Assembly (NCBI GenBank): GCA_003246205.1
Contig: QKBC01000010.1
Coordinates: 1-64,000, forward strand
From: Flavobacterium haoranii
GTDB lineage: Bacteria; Bacteroidota; Bacteroidia; Flavobacteriales; Flavobacteriaceae
Direction: 5' to 3'
DNA length: 64,000 nucleotides
The notes below the pieces were generated by a model. It was not told the origin of the DNA. It ran no database searches and was given only the letters and a program-made list of their open reading frames with translations. Below, piece after piece: positions 50,427 to 61,393 of the stretch. Positions within the stretch are counted from its first letter, which is position 1; every line of letters begins with the position of its first letter. The position numbers and the translations under genes are program-made.

Positions 50427-50756
50427 AATAAAAGAATTTAGTATCGTGAACTAAGTTACAATCTTTTGAAGTTGGATTTATTTAAAAAATCTTTATTTAA
50501 TGGTTCTTTTTACTCGGTTTAATTTCCCTTACAAATGATAGATAAAGAATAGTGGTATTTTGGGAGCAATAATTATGTATAACGTATTAGACTTTTTCAA
50601 TTTTCAATTTTGTCCTCTGTTGTTCTTTACAAATTTAGTAAAATTCTCATCTTTTTCTATTTATTTTTATTTTTTGATACCATAAATAGTTTTAAGTGAA
50701 CAAAAATAATTTTTGACTGCTCTTACTGTACTTATAACTAGTTGATAGATGAATTT
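50427..50756. other. 330-bp intergenic stretch
   Basis: AT-rich sequence without a convincing gene. A minus-strand TAAATTTG (50630-50637) could be a promoter for the lipocalin-OmpA unit with a leader of about 200 nt or for a small RNA. CAAAAATAATTTTTG at 50701-50715 is an odd palindrome 42 nt after the beta-barrel gene stop and may be a weak terminator. Confidence 0.4.
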
Positions 50757-51293
50757 TTATAGGTTAAATCCATAGGCTAAACGTATCATTATTTGACCGA
50801 CACCTTTTTTAATCTGATTGTTTTCTATAGTAGGAAAAGCACTCAGATGTTCGTATCTCAAACTTAGGTCAATGTATTTAGTTGCATATCCAATAGTCGG
50901 GCTTAATAACAATGAAGTGTCATTATAACCATTGGTTACTGCAAATGCAGTACCTGCTTCTCCCATAAGATAAAATTTGTCTTTTAAAACAAATGCTTTG
51001 AAGCCTCCTTTTAAAGGAATATAACCTAAATCATTTTTACTGCCGTTGACAAAAAGATTATTATAACCGGAGGTTAAAGTGAGTGAATAAGGTTTTGAAA
51101 AATCATATTGTAAGCGAACATCTCCGCCTAGGCTGGTTTCATAAGGATCTTGAAGCGGTGCGCCTAATGAAAGCCCAAAACCTAGTTTGAATTTCGGAGT
51201 ATAAGGTGTTTGTAAACTGTATTTTTCTTGTGCAAAAGTTACTGTTGTTATGAAAACTGTTCCCATAACAATGATATAAAATAAATTTTTCAT
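50757..51293 (-). CDS. Small outer-membrane beta-barrel protein
   Basis: 178 residues with a signal peptide (about 1-22, VFITTVTFAQ). Alternating hydrophobic strands (LGFGLSLGAPL, YSLTLTSGYNNLF, FYLMGEAGTAFAV, IDLSLRYEHLSAF, IMIRLAYGFNL) and a C-terminal aromatic-poor strand form an eight-stranded barrel of the outer-membrane porin-like class. Last gene of the leftward stress group. Function unknown. Confidence 0.8.
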   Translation of the reverse strand: MKNLFYIIVMGTVFITTVTFAQEKYSLQTPYTPKFKLGFGLSLGAPLQDPYETSLGGDVRLQYDFSKPYSLTLTSGYNNLFVNGSKNDLGYIPLKGGFKAFVLKDKFYLMGEAGTAFAVTNGYNDTSLLLSPTIGYATKYIDLSLRYEHLSAFPTIENNQIKKGVGQIMIRLAYGFNL

Positions 51294-51367
51294 GTGTTTT
51301 GTTCTTTTTAGTGAATGAATTTGATGGATGTGAGGAAGAAATTTTAATTTACTGAGATATGCAGCAC

Positions 51368-51523
51368 TTAAATTTTTCGGTTGCTATTAATGATTCGCAG
51401 TATAATAGCTATAACCGCAATCATTAATAAAATATGGATCAGGTTGCCAAAAGAACCAGTATAAAGGCCTAATGCCCAAAGAATGACTAATATTACAGCA
51501 ATTAGATATAATAAATTTCCCAT
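51368..51523 (-). CDS. Lmo0937-like two-helix membrane protein
   Basis: 51 residues from ATG 51523 (MGNLLYLIAV); a frame from 51574 overlaps the upstream gene and is rejected. Two hydrophobic helices (LLYLIAVILVILWALGLY and IHILLMIAVIAIILRII) with a GxxTGSFG turn. It matches the short Lmo0937-family pattern found in stress-induced operons. No catalytic motif. Confidence 0.75.
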   Translation of the reverse strand: MGNLLYLIAVILVILWALGLYTGSFGNLIHILLMIAVIAIILRIINSNRKI

Positions 51524-51570
51524 AGCGTTAAAATTTTCTTTTTCATAACAATTGGTATTTAGGAATGATT

Positions 51571-52110
51571 TCAATTTAATTCCGAATCAATTTGGTGTAA
51601 CTTAGAATTTAACTCACCAATGGCATGAATGGCTAACCGTTTCAATTCCTCGTTTTGAGATTTTTCTTTTACTTTTAAGAATTCAGTTATTTCTTCTTTC
51701 ATTAGCTTTTCAAGTTCTACTAAATACACATAATCTCTGTTTTCGGTAGTATCTTGTGCTGCTAAAGTTTCTGTTTCAATTGTGTCAGGAAGGATAATCA
51801 AGTTCTTTTTTGCGATTTTTTTAATCCGTTTATTAAGGTTTACGTGTTTGATTTCAATTTCAGTAATGATATGCTGTGTTTTTATGTCCAACTCTTTTTC
51901 TTTAGCATATTGAGTAATATTCAGGATTTTTAAGCCAGAAATGGTTATATCGTTTAAAAATTGGGAATCTATTTTGTTATGAATATCATCATTAATCATC
52001 TGGATAATCGGATTATCCATGTTTTTTTCTGTTCTTTTACAGGAAACCAATACTCCTGCTGTTACGGCAGATAGGAAGATTAGATAGGAGATTATAATTT
52101 TAATTTTCAT
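51571..52110 (-). CDS. DUF4142-like periplasmic lipoprotein
   Basis: 179 residues. A lipoprotein signal ends at VLVSCK (Cys24). The rest is helical (SQFLNDITISGLKILNITQYAKEKELD, and further helices), like the ferritin-like bundle of DUF4142. Proteins of this kind occur with Lmo0937-type proteins in oxidative and envelope-stress clusters. First of the two small genes after the histidine kinase. Confidence 0.65.
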   Translation of the reverse strand: MKIKIIISYLIFLSAVTAGVLVSCKRTEKNMDNPIIQMINDDIHNKIDSQFLNDITISGLKILNITQYAKEKELDIKTQHIITEIEIKHVNLNKRIKKIAKKNLIILPDTIETETLAAQDTTENRDYVYLVELEKLMKEEITEFLKVKEKSQNEELKRLAIHAIGELNSKLHQIDSELN

Positions 52111-52268
52111 CTTAAACTAATTTGTAATGGTTTGTTTTTAATTACATTACAAAGTTCGTTAGTAAAGAATTTTTTACGTTACAACATTTTTTTGCATTGT
52201 TATAACATTTCCATTCGTTGTTATAAGAAGCAGTTATGGTGTATTTACATTTAAAAAGAGAAGCGTGT

Positions 52269-54035
52269 TTATAAAGGAAGATATACAATAAATTGTGAAC
52301 CTTCGTTCGGAATACTTTTAGCCAATATATAGCCTTTGTGGTTCTCTACTATTTTTTTGCAAATGGCAAGTCCGATTCCGGTTCCCGGATAGTCCGTTTT
52401 AGAGTGTAGCCTTTGAAAGATGTTGAATATTTTTTCAGCAAATTCTTGTTCAAACCCTATTCCATTATCGGTGAATGTTAGTTTAAGGTATTTACGGTTC
52501 GTATTGTCTGCAATTGCCGATTCTTTGGAAGCAGTAATTTCTTCGGAAGTTATTTTTATAACAGGCTGAATTCCCGGTTTACTGTATTTCAGGGCATTGC
52601 TTATTAGATTAGTGAACAATTGTTCCAACTGGAACTCAATTCCTTTAACAACAGGTAAATCTGGATATTGAATATCTGCTTTTTGGTCTAAGATAATTTC
52701 TGAAAGCTCCGCAATAGAATTGCTTAGCATTAATTTTAAATTGACAGCTGTAAAAATATCTTGTGAACGACTCGTGCGTGAATATTGTAATAAATCGTCG
52801 ATCAGTATGCGCATGCGGCTAGCTGCACTTTTAATGCGGTCAAAGTACATTTTACCGTTTTCAGAAAGGCTTTCAGTTTCTTTTTCTTCAAGTCTGGAAA
52901 TAAATGTTTGAATTTTTCGCAATGGTTCCTGAAGATCGTGACTAGCAACGTGATTGAACTCCAGTAATTCCATGTTTGTTTTTTCTAATTCTTGATTGCG
53001 TTCCTCAATTAAGAGCGCTTTGTTGTAATCATCTGTTATGTCACGAGTAGTACAAATAAGGCTTTTTAAACCATTTTTGTCGGTTATTAATTTTGTTTTT
53101 GTTCTTAAGTAACGCAATTCATTGGTGTCTTTTCGTTTAATCCTGAAAGTGATCGATGGATTGTTTTCATTTGTTAAACCATTTTCAAAGTTTTTGCGGT
53201 ATTTTTCTCTGTCTTCCTCAACTATTAAAGGTCGAAATAGATCTATTTTAGGAAAAGCTAATTGAGGATTAAGGCCAAAAAGATTGAAATAATTTTCGGA
53301 AAATAGAAATTCATTTTTTGAAATATGATAGATCCAGGTTCCGTAACTGCCTAATTTTTGAGACTGATTACTCAATTCATCATAAATTTTCAATTGCCGG
53401 TTTGACTTTAAGATACGCTGGTAATTTTTGGAAATTTTTACATAACCGAAAACAATCGTCAAAATGGAAATTAAAAAAGTAGAAAATAAGATTAACGGAG
53501 TATTGGATTTACTTATTCTGTAAATTCGGTCATTATTATGGATTTGCCTTTTCTCATTAGCAATCATTTGATTGACTTCTAAACGGAGCGAATCCATGAT
53601 TTTGTTTCCGGTTTTCAGGTTCTCTTGAAATTCATGTCGGGTAGAAAACTCTTTTTTAAAGTAAATGAATCGTCTGTCTACCAAATTATAAATTCTATTC
53701 AAGTGAACTTGTTGGAGAGTATCCTTTTCGGTCGCTTTTCGCAAAATGAAAAAGGAATTGTTAACTTTATCTCTGGCATTAGAATAGGGTTCTAAAAAGG
53801 TAGAATCGTTTGAAAGAACGAAGCCTCTATCACTGGTTTCCGCGTCTTTTATATAAGAGATCAGCTTTTCCAGTTCCAGTGAAATTTCATAGGTCTTTAG
53901 CATGGATTCTCTAATTTCTTCCAATTCTTTTATGTGCCTGTACGTTATAGAGGCCAGAAAGATCAATACAAACAATGCCGTATAAAAAATTCCTTTTATA
54001 AATGAAAAAGAGTTGAAAAATTTAGAGTTCAGCAT
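52269..54035 (-). CDS. CHASE3-PAS sensor histidine kinase (Cph1-type)
   Basis: 588 residues. TM helix about 12-32, a periplasmic CHASE3 domain (about 35-180), TM about 185-205, a PAS domain (about 225-345, SKNEFLFSENYFNLFGL), and a kinase core: H-box NHVASHDLQEPLRKIQ, N-box NLISNALKYSK, G1 DNGIGFEQEF, G2 TGIGLAICKKI. Co-oriented with a CheY-like receiver 8 nt upstream, typical of phytochrome-type kinase/Rcp1 pairs. Confidence 0.9.
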   Translation of the reverse strand: MLNSKFFNSFSFIKGIFYTALFVLIFLASITYRHIKELEEIRESMLKTYEISLELEKLISYIKDAETSDRGFVLSNDSTFLEPYSNARDKVNNSFFILRKATEKDTLQQVHLNRIYNLVDRRFIYFKKEFSTRHEFQENLKTGNKIMDSLRLEVNQMIANEKRQIHNNDRIYRISKSNTPLILFSTFLISILTIVFGYVKISKNYQRILKSNRQLKIYDELSNQSQKLGSYGTWIYHISKNEFLFSENYFNLFGLNPQLAFPKIDLFRPLIVEEDREKYRKNFENGLTNENNPSITFRIKRKDTNELRYLRTKTKLITDKNGLKSLICTTRDITDDYNKALLIEERNQELEKTNMELLEFNHVASHDLQEPLRKIQTFISRLEEKETESLSENGKMYFDRIKSAASRMRILIDDLLQYSRTSRSQDIFTAVNLKLMLSNSIAELSEIILDQKADIQYPDLPVVKGIEFQLEQLFTNLISNALKYSKPGIQPVIKITSEEITASKESAIADNTNRKYLKLTFTDNGIGFEQEFAEKIFNIFQRLHSKTDYPGTGIGLAICKKIVENHKGYILAKSIPNEGSQFIVYLPL

Positions 54036-54042
54036 ATTTTAT

Positions 54043-54489
54043 CTATAGTTTCAGTAAAAAGTTTTCTTTTCTTAAACCTGAAGTATAATACTGCCAGTTA
54101 AGTGTTACTACGTCATTAAGAACTTTTTTAAGCGCGTTAAAATCACTTGGTTTTTTGATATAGATGTTAGCTCCTAAAACAAAAGTTTCTTCAACATCTG
54201 CATCAGATGAAGAAGTGGAATATATGGCAATCGCTATATCTTTTAAACGCTCATTTTGTTTGATCTCTTTTAAGCAATCCATCCCATTCTTGATCGGCAT
54301 ATTAAGATCCAGAAAAATGATATTAGGTAAAATACTTTCCGGATGGTTTAAAAAATTCATTAATTCTTGTCCGTTTTCAAAAGTATTCACAACAGTATTG
54401 ATTTTGAGCTCGTCAAAAGCGTCAGTAAAAAACATTCTGTCATCTTCATCATCATCAGCCAAAGTGATTAATAAAAAATCTTTTTGCAT
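54043..54489 (-). CDS. CheY-like response regulator (Rcp1 type)
   Basis: 148 residues, a stand-alone receiver. Acidic pocket ADDDEDDRMF (about 11-20), phospho-acceptor Asp in IIFLDLNMP (about 60), Thr/Ser in YSTSSSD and Lys in IYIKKPSD. No output domain. Likely partner of the downstream CHASE3 kinase and phosphorelay to other proteins. Confidence 0.92.
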   Translation of the reverse strand: MQKDFLLITLADDDEDDRMFFTDAFDELKINTVVNTFENGQELMNFLNHPESILPNIIFLDLNMPIKNGMDCLKEIKQNERLKDIAIAIYSTSSSDADVEETFVLGANIYIKKPSDFNALKKVLNDVVTLNWQYYTSGLRKENFLLKL

Positions 54490-54500
54490 AAAAGTATATA

Positions 54501-55064
54501 TTAGTGAATGTTTTTAGTTACTAATTCTCTGCGTTTTTCAATGATTCGTTGAAAAGCAGAAGGCGTTATTCCGGTTGTATTTTTAAATTGACTGCTCAAA
54601 TGCGCCACGCTGGAATAATTGAGTTTAAAGGCAATTTCTGTCAAGCTCAAATCTGTATTAACCATCAACTGTTTAGCATGTTCTATTTTCTGAAGAATGA
54701 CAAAATTTTCAATAGATGTATAAGTAGTTTCAGAAAATAAATTAGATAAATAGCCATAGCTATGACCTAATTTTTCCGATAAATAGGTTGAAACTTTCAC
54801 ATTGATGCCTTCTTCTTGTAAAACCATTTCTATAATAACATCTTTGATTTTTTGAACCAACGCATTCTTTGAATCTTCAATAATTTCAAAGCCATATTCG
54901 TTTACAATTTTCCGGATAGCTTCATACTGTTCAGTAGATACAGTTTCTAAAAAAAGTACCTCATTAGTATTGATTAAATTATATTTAAGGCCAAAAGAAG
55001 ATAGTTTTTCATTTAGCACTTTTTGAGCAAGAATAGTATAATCAATCTTAAAAAATAGTTTCAT
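54501..55064 (-). CDS. AraC-family regulator
   Basis: 187 residues from ATG 55064 (MKLFFKIDY). The first 85 residues form a small sensor-like domain (KIDYTILAQKVLNEKL). The C-terminal half has the helix-turn-helix pair (VSTYLSEKLGHSYGYLSNLF and LTEIAFKLNYSSVAHLSSQF, GITPSAFQ). It is 12 nt upstream of the response regulator and in the same direction, so it may control the stress group. Confidence 0.85.
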   Translation of the reverse strand: MKLFFKIDYTILAQKVLNEKLSSFGLKYNLINTNEVLFLETVSTEQYEAIRKIVNEYGFEIIEDSKNALVQKIKDVIIEMVLQEEGINVKVSTYLSEKLGHSYGYLSNLFSETTYTSIENFVILQKIEHAKQLMVNTDLSLTEIAFKLNYSSVAHLSSQFKNTTGITPSAFQRIIEKRRELVTKNIH

Positions 55065-55316
55065 AAACAATGAATAGTTTCGTAAAGTTAAGTATTACTT
55101 CGCTTAAACAAAAGCAAATAGAATGTTAATTCGCCTTTTAGTTTAAGTATCCGGTAAACACAATGTTTAAAAAATATTATGGATAAGCAGTATTTTAACA
55201 TAGCACTATAACTTTAGAAATGGGATACTGTCAAAAGTAGAACAGAAAATTTAAGTAAGACTTACAAGATTTTTAGATAAATTTATAGAATATTTACTTT
55301 TTTGGTAACCGCTTTG

Positions 55317-55324
55317 TAAATTTG
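55317..55324 (+). promoter_or_regulatory. -7 promoter element for pyrF
   Basis: TAAATTTG matches TAnnTTTG and lies 20 nt before the pyrF ATG. Confidence 0.55.
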
Positions 55325-55343
55325 CACCAACTAAAACAACAAC

Positions 55344-56159
55344 ATGACAACACAACAACTTATCGAACAAATCAGAAGTAAAAAATCATTTCTGTGTGTA
55401 GGTTTAGATGTGGATTTGAATAAAATCCCTCAGCACCTGTTAGCAACGGAAGATCCGATTTTTGAATTCAACAAGGCAATTATTGATGCAACATATGATT
55501 TGTGCGTTTCGTATAAACCTAATACCGCTTTTTATGAAGCTTACGGTATTAAAGGTTGGCAATCACTACAAAAAACGATTAACTATATCAACGAAAAGTA
55601 TCCGGAAATTTTTACCATAGCCGATGCCAAACGAGGAGATATAGGAAACACGTCTACTATGTATGCTAAAGCATTCTTTGAAGACTTACAGTTTGATTCG
55701 GTTACTGTAGCACCTTATATGGGAAAAGATTCCGTAGAGCCTTTTTTAGCATTTGAAGACAAGCATACCATTTTATTAGCATTAACATCAAATGAAGGAG
55801 CTTTTGATTTTCAAACCTTGGAAGCCAATCATAAAGAATTGTACAAACAAGTATTGGAAACGTCTAAAAGTTGGAAGAATTCGCAAAACTTAATGTACGT
55901 TGTCGGAGCAACCAAAGCCGAATATTTTGCAGAAATCCGAAAAATAGTTCCCGATAGCTTTTTGTTGGTTCCCGGAGTTGGAGCACAAGGAGGAAACTTA
56001 CACGATGTATGCCAATATGGGATGAATGAAAACATAGGTTTGCTCATCAATTCCTCAAGAGGTATTATTTATGCGTCAAATGGAAATGATTTCGCAGAAA
56101 AAGCCAGAGAAGAAGCTTTAAAACTGCAACAGCAAATGAAACAGATTTTAGAAAAATAA
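55344..56159 (+). CDS. pyrF: Orotidine 5'-phosphate decarboxylase
   Basis: 271 residues, the longer (type 2) PyrF. The catalytic Asp-Lys-Asp region is [11 protein letters not shown] (about 93-103), with [10 protein letters not shown] at the start and [12 protein letters not shown] near 215 as phosphate-binding loop. It converts OMP to UMP in pyrimidine synthesis. It is followed by a metal-receptor gene after 10 nt. Confidence 0.94.
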   Translation: MTTQQLIEQIRSKKSFLCVGLDVDLNKIPQHLLATEDPIFEFNKAIIDATYDLCVSYKPNTAFYEAYGIKGWQSLQKTINYINEKYPEIFTIADAKRGDIGNTSTMYAKAFFEDLQFDSVTVAPYMGKDSVEPFLAFEDKHTILLALTSNEGAFDFQTLEANHKELYKQVLETSKSWKNSQNLMYVVGATKAEYFAEIRKIVPDSFLLVPGVGAQGGNLHDVCQYGMNENIGLLINSSRGIIYASNGNDFAEKAREEALKLQQQMKQILEK

Positions 56160-56169
56160 TTATCAATTT

Positions 56170-56973
56170 GTGGCAAAAACACTAAAAGACCAAATAGGGA
56201 CAGCACATATTTTTGAAACAACACCTAAAAGAATTGTTTCTTTAGTTCCTTCTCAAACCGAATTATTGTGTGATTTAGGATTAGAAGATTCAATTGTAGG
56301 GATTACTAAATTCTGTATTCATCCTTTTCATTTAAAAGCTACCAAGGAAATTGTCGGAGGTACAAAGAATGTCAAAATAGATAAGATAAAAGCATTACAA
56401 CCTGATGTAATTATTGCCAACAAGGAAGAAAATACTTTGGAGATTGTTGAGTCATTGAAAGACATTTGTCCGGTTTGGGTAACCGATATTGTTACCATCG
56501 AAGATAATTTAAAAATGATCGAAGATTTCGGAATGCTGTTTAATAAAAGAGTTGAAGCTCAGAAATGGCTTGATAAGATCAAATTTGCATATCAGGATTT
56601 TCAACGTTTTGCACAAAATCTACCCGAAAAAAAAGTAGCTTATTTTATTTGGGCTAATCCCTATATGGTGGCCGGAAACAATACATTTATAAATACATTG
56701 TTAAAACTGAATAAGTGGAACAATACTTACGAAGAGAAAGAAGGCCGTTATCCGGAAGTTGAGTTGAAAAAAATGAGGTTGGAAGGCGATCCTGATTTTG
56801 TATTTTTGTCTTCTGAACCTTTTCCGTTTAAAGACGAACATGCTTTTGAAGTAGGAAGATTTACACATCATGCCAAGACCGTTTTTGTAGATGGCGAGAT
56901 GTTTTCTTGGTACGGAACCCACTTGTTTCGGGCATTTGATTATTTTAGAAAAGTACACCAAAGATTACAATAA
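56170..56973 (+). CDS. BtuF-like helical-backbone metal-receptor protein without signal peptide
   Basis: 267 residues. The start is GTG at 56170; upstream frame gives no better start. The fold is that of cobalamin/siderophore binding proteins: KRIVSLVPSQTELLCDLGL (about 17-35), then GTKNVKIDKIKALQPDVIIAN, and the C-terminal HLFRAFDYF. Such proteins are normally periplasmic, but here no signal peptide is seen, so it may stay in the cytoplasm, as in several Bacteroidota. Ligand unknown. Confidence 0.75.
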   Translation: MAKTLKDQIGTAHIFETTPKRIVSLVPSQTELLCDLGLEDSIVGITKFCIHPFHLKATKEIVGGTKNVKIDKIKALQPDVIIANKEENTLEIVESLKDICPVWVTDIVTIEDNLKMIEDFGMLFNKRVEAQKWLDKIKFAYQDFQRFAQNLPEKKVAYFIWANPYMVAGNNTFINTLLKLNKWNNTYEEKEGRYPEVELKKMRLEGDPDFVFLSSEPFPFKDEHAFEVGRFTHHAKTVFVDGEMFSWYGTHLFRAFDYFRKVHQRLQ

Positions 56974-56991
56974 TATAGCCTATAAAAAAAG

Positions 56992-57020
56992 AAACTCCGA
57001 TATTGCTATCGGAGTACTTT
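56992..57020 (+). terminator. Intrinsic terminator
   Basis: ACTCCGATA and TATCGGAGT pair around TTGC, then a T-run. It ends the pyrF-metal receptor transcript. Confidence 0.87.
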
Positions 57021-57146
57021 TTTAACTAACCCTAACCAAAATGAGAAATTCATCTTTTTTTCTGATGCAAATATCAGGCGAATTTCCGGTTATATGTGTT
57101 AACAATATGTTATTTATATGTTATTGATTATTAAAAAATTAAAATG

Positions 57147-57854
57147 TTATTTTGCATCTTGCAAAGCAAATACTTTCTTTAATAAATCGCTAGTTCTTGA
57201 AGATAAGTCAGTTCGAATATTTTTCTCTTCTACAGCAATCATTTTAAAAACACCTTCCATAGCTTTATTAGTGGTGTAATCTGTTAAATCAGGATTTACT
57301 TTTTTAACCAAAGGAATACTGTTATATTTAGTAATGATATTGGTCCAGATTTTATCGGCTCCGACTTTTGCAAAAGAATTTTGAATAACCGGATTAAATT
57401 TAGAATACAAAGCCGTAGAAGTAGTATTTTCTAAATATTGAGTGGCCGAGCTATCATCTCCCATCAAAATATTTTTAGCATCTGTAAAAGTCATCTGTTT
57501 CACAGCGTCCACAAAAATAGGAGTAGCTTCTTTAACAGCATCTTCAGCTGCTCTGTTTAACATCTTAACTCCTTCATCAGCTAAGCTTGATAACCCGATA
57601 TCCCGAAGCGCTTTATCTACCTTTTGTAATTCTTCAGGAAGTAAAATCTTAACAGCAGCATTTTTATAAAAACCATCTGTTGCCGTCAGCTTAGAAACTT
57701 GTTTAGAGATACCATTATTTAAAGCCTCTTTTAAACCATTACCTATTTCAGCTTGACTTAGAGTTCCGGCTTGTGGTAATTGATCTAACACTTGTTGCAT
57801 CTCAGAACAAGCAGAAAGAGTAAATACTAAAAAAATTAAACTTAGTTTTTTCAT
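57147..57854 (-). CDS. DUF4197 lipoprotein, paralogue 1
   Basis: 235 residues from ATG 57854; a frame to 57908 is rejected because the internal start gives a clean lipoprotein signal (FTLSACSE, Cys about residue 16). The remainder is helical with DGFYKNAAVKILLPEEL and ADEGVKMLNRAAEDAVKEA, the DUF4197 core. Secreted or periplasmic, function unknown. A close paralogue lies at 61394-62134, on the far side of the katG-gpx-ohrR block. Confidence 0.82.
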   Translation of the reverse strand: MKKLSLIFLVFTLSACSEMQQVLDQLPQAGTLSQAEIGNGLKEALNNGISKQVSKLTATDGFYKNAAVKILLPEELQKVDKALRDIGLSSLADEGVKMLNRAAEDAVKEATPIFVDAVKQMTFTDAKNILMGDDSSATQYLENTTSTALYSKFNPVIQNSFAKVGADKIWTNIITKYNSIPLVKKVNPDLTDYTTNKAMEGVFKMIAVEEKNIRTDLSSRTSDLLKKVFALQDAK

Positions 57855-57974
57855 GAATTCTATATTTTGTCCAAAAGTAAGTTTTTTAATCGGCATGAAG
57901 TGAATCATAATTATTTGTTATTATAAAATAAAAACAATCAATTTAACTTATATTTTTTGTAACTTTAGTTTCAA

Positions 57975-57982
57975 TACCTTTG
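57975..57982 (+). promoter_or_regulatory. -7 promoter element for katG
   Basis: TACCTTTG matches TAnnTTTG, 81 nt before the katG start, implying a leader of about 75 nt. A TTTG at 57956-57959 is a possible upstream element, but the spacing is shorter than usual. Confidence 0.5.
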
Positions 57983-58035
57983 AAATGTTGAAAATAAATA
58001 CTTGATAATTAAAGGGTTATCAGAGTTAAAAATAA

Positions 58036-60282
<2,247 letters not shown>

Positions 60283-60323
60283 TATAGCTATTAACTTTTC
60301 AATGTAAAACATTGACTGGTAGA

Positions 60324-60350
60324 AGACCGCTCGAAAGGGCGGTCTTTTTT
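60324..60350 (+). terminator. Intrinsic terminator after katG
   Basis: AGACCGCTC and GGGCGGTCT pair around a GAAA tetraloop, then eight T. It separates katG from the gpx operators. Confidence 0.9.
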
Positions 60351-60379
60351 TTGATAAATTATTGAAATATAATTTTAAT

Positions 60380-60397
60380 TATATCGTGTGCGATATA
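60380..60397. promoter_or_regulatory. Palindromic operator 1 (upstream of gpx promoter)
   Basis: TATATCG-TGTG-CGATATA, with perfect 7-bp arms. Its centre is 31 bp (about three helical turns) before operator 2. Likely OhrR/MarR site controlling gpx-ohrR. Confidence 0.7.
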
Positions 60398-60404
60398 AAA
60401 ATAT

Positions 60405-60412
60405 TATATTTG
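60405..60412 (+). promoter_or_regulatory. -7 promoter element for gpx-ohrR, between the two operators
   Basis: TATATTTG (TAnnTTTG), 28 nt before the gpx start, flanked directly on both sides by the palindromes, so repressor binding would block polymerase. Confidence 0.65.
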
Positions 60413-60426
60413 TATCGTAAACGATA
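60413..60426. promoter_or_regulatory. Palindromic operator 2 (over the gpx transcription start)
   Basis: TATCGT-AA-ACGATA, perfect 6-bp arms, immediately after the -7 element. It shares the TATCGT half-site with operator 1. Confidence 0.7.
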
Positions 60427-60439
60427 TAAATTAAAAACT

Positions 60440-60922
60440 ATGACTTCATTTTATGATTTTACAGCAGAAAGCCTGCAAGGAAAAACAGTAGCTATGGAAA
60501 CTTATAAAGGCAAAACGGTTTTAGTCGTAAATACAGCTAGCCAATGTGGATTAACTCCTCAATATGAAGGTTTGGAAAAACTTTATGAAAAGTATAAAGA
60601 TAAAGGTTTGGTGATTTTAGGTTTTCCTTGTAATCAATTTGGGAATCAGGAGCCTGGAGATGCACATTCCATTTCAGAGGGTTGTTTGATCAATTATGGA
60701 GTAACTTTTCCGATGTTTGCTAAAATAGAAGTTAATGGTGATAATGCACATCCGATTTTCAAATACTTGAAAAAGAAATTAGGAGGAATATTCGGGAACC
60801 GTATCAAGTGGAATTTCACTAAGTTTTTGATTGATGCTGACGGAAAACCAGTTAAACGTTTTTCACCGATTACCAAGCCGGAAAAAATAGATGAATACCT
60901 GCAAAAAAAGATGAAATGGTAG
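60440..60922 (+). CDS. Glutathione-peroxidase-family thiol peroxidase
   Basis: 160 residues from ATG 60440. The ATG at 60362 would place the operators and promoter inside the coding region and is rejected. The peroxidatic Cys36 ([10 protein letters not shown]), Cys64 in [12 protein letters not shown], candidate resolving Cys82 ([10 protein letters not shown]) and WNFTKFLID are in place. Most bacterial members use thioredoxin, not glutathione. It reduces H2O2 or organic hydroperoxides. Overlaps ohrR by 7 nt. Confidence 0.93.
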   Translation: MTSFYDFTAESLQGKTVAMETYKGKTVLVVNTASQCGLTPQYEGLEKLYEKYKDKGLVILGFPCNQFGNQEPGDAHSISEGCLINYGVTFPMFAKIEVNGDNAHPIFKYLKKKLGGIFGNRIKWNFTKFLIDADGKPVKRFSPITKPEKIDEYLQKKMKW

Positions 60923-61356
60923 CTGAACAATTAAAACTAGAAAATCAAATTTGTTTCCCTGTTTATGCAGCATCTCGCTTGATTATTCGAAAATATCAAC
61001 CTTATCTCGAAAAATTAGGGATTACCTATCCGCAATATTTAGTAATGCTGGTATTATGGGAACATGAACAGCTTCCTGTTAATGACATTGCACAAAAACT
61101 CATTTTGAATACCAATACAGTGACGCCATTACTGAAAAGGATGCAAACTTTGGGATTGCTGAAAAGAGAAAAAGACAGTTTGGATGAAAGAAAAGTGCTT
61201 ATTCGATTAACCGAAAAAGGCAAAATAATGCAAAAAGAAGCCGAAAGTATTCCACAAAATATTGCAGATAGCATACATTGTACATCTATGAATTTAGAAG
61301 ATTTATTTTCTTTGAAAAAACAATTAGAACAGTTGATTTTGTGTTATACAAAATAA
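60916..61356 (+). CDS. ohrR: OhrR-type MarR-family peroxide-sensing repressor
   Basis: 146 residues. It matches Ohr[14 protein letters not shown], with sensor Cys13, and Tyr27 and Tyr38 in place of B. subtilis Tyr29 and Tyr40, which hold the reduced Cys. The MarR winged helix is [28 protein letters not shown] second cysteine at 122 fits the two-Cys subgroup. It probably represses its own operon through the two palindromes upstream of gpx and is released by organic hydroperoxide. Usually OhrR controls ohr; here the partner is gpx. Confidence 0.9.
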   Translation: MVAEQLKLENQICFPVYAASRLIIRKYQPYLEKLGITYPQYLVMLVLWEHEQLPVNDIAQKLILNTNTVTPLLKRMQTLGLLKREKDSLDERKVLIRLTEKGKIMQKEAESIPQNIADSIHCTSMNLEDLFSLKKQLEQLILCYTK

Positions 61357-61390
61357 AAAAAGCAATTTAATTTTAAATTGCTTTTTTTAT
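61355..61390. terminator. Bidirectional terminator-like hairpin
   Basis: AAAAAGCAATTTAA and TTAAATTGCTTTTT pair with A/T runs. AT-rich but long. It lies between converging ohrR and DUF4197 paralogue 2. Confidence 0.75.
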
Positions 61391-61393
61391 TTA

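Noticed and set aside
60362..60439. Longer gpx N-terminus
   Set aside because: It would translate the two operators and the promoter; the added residues are not family-like.
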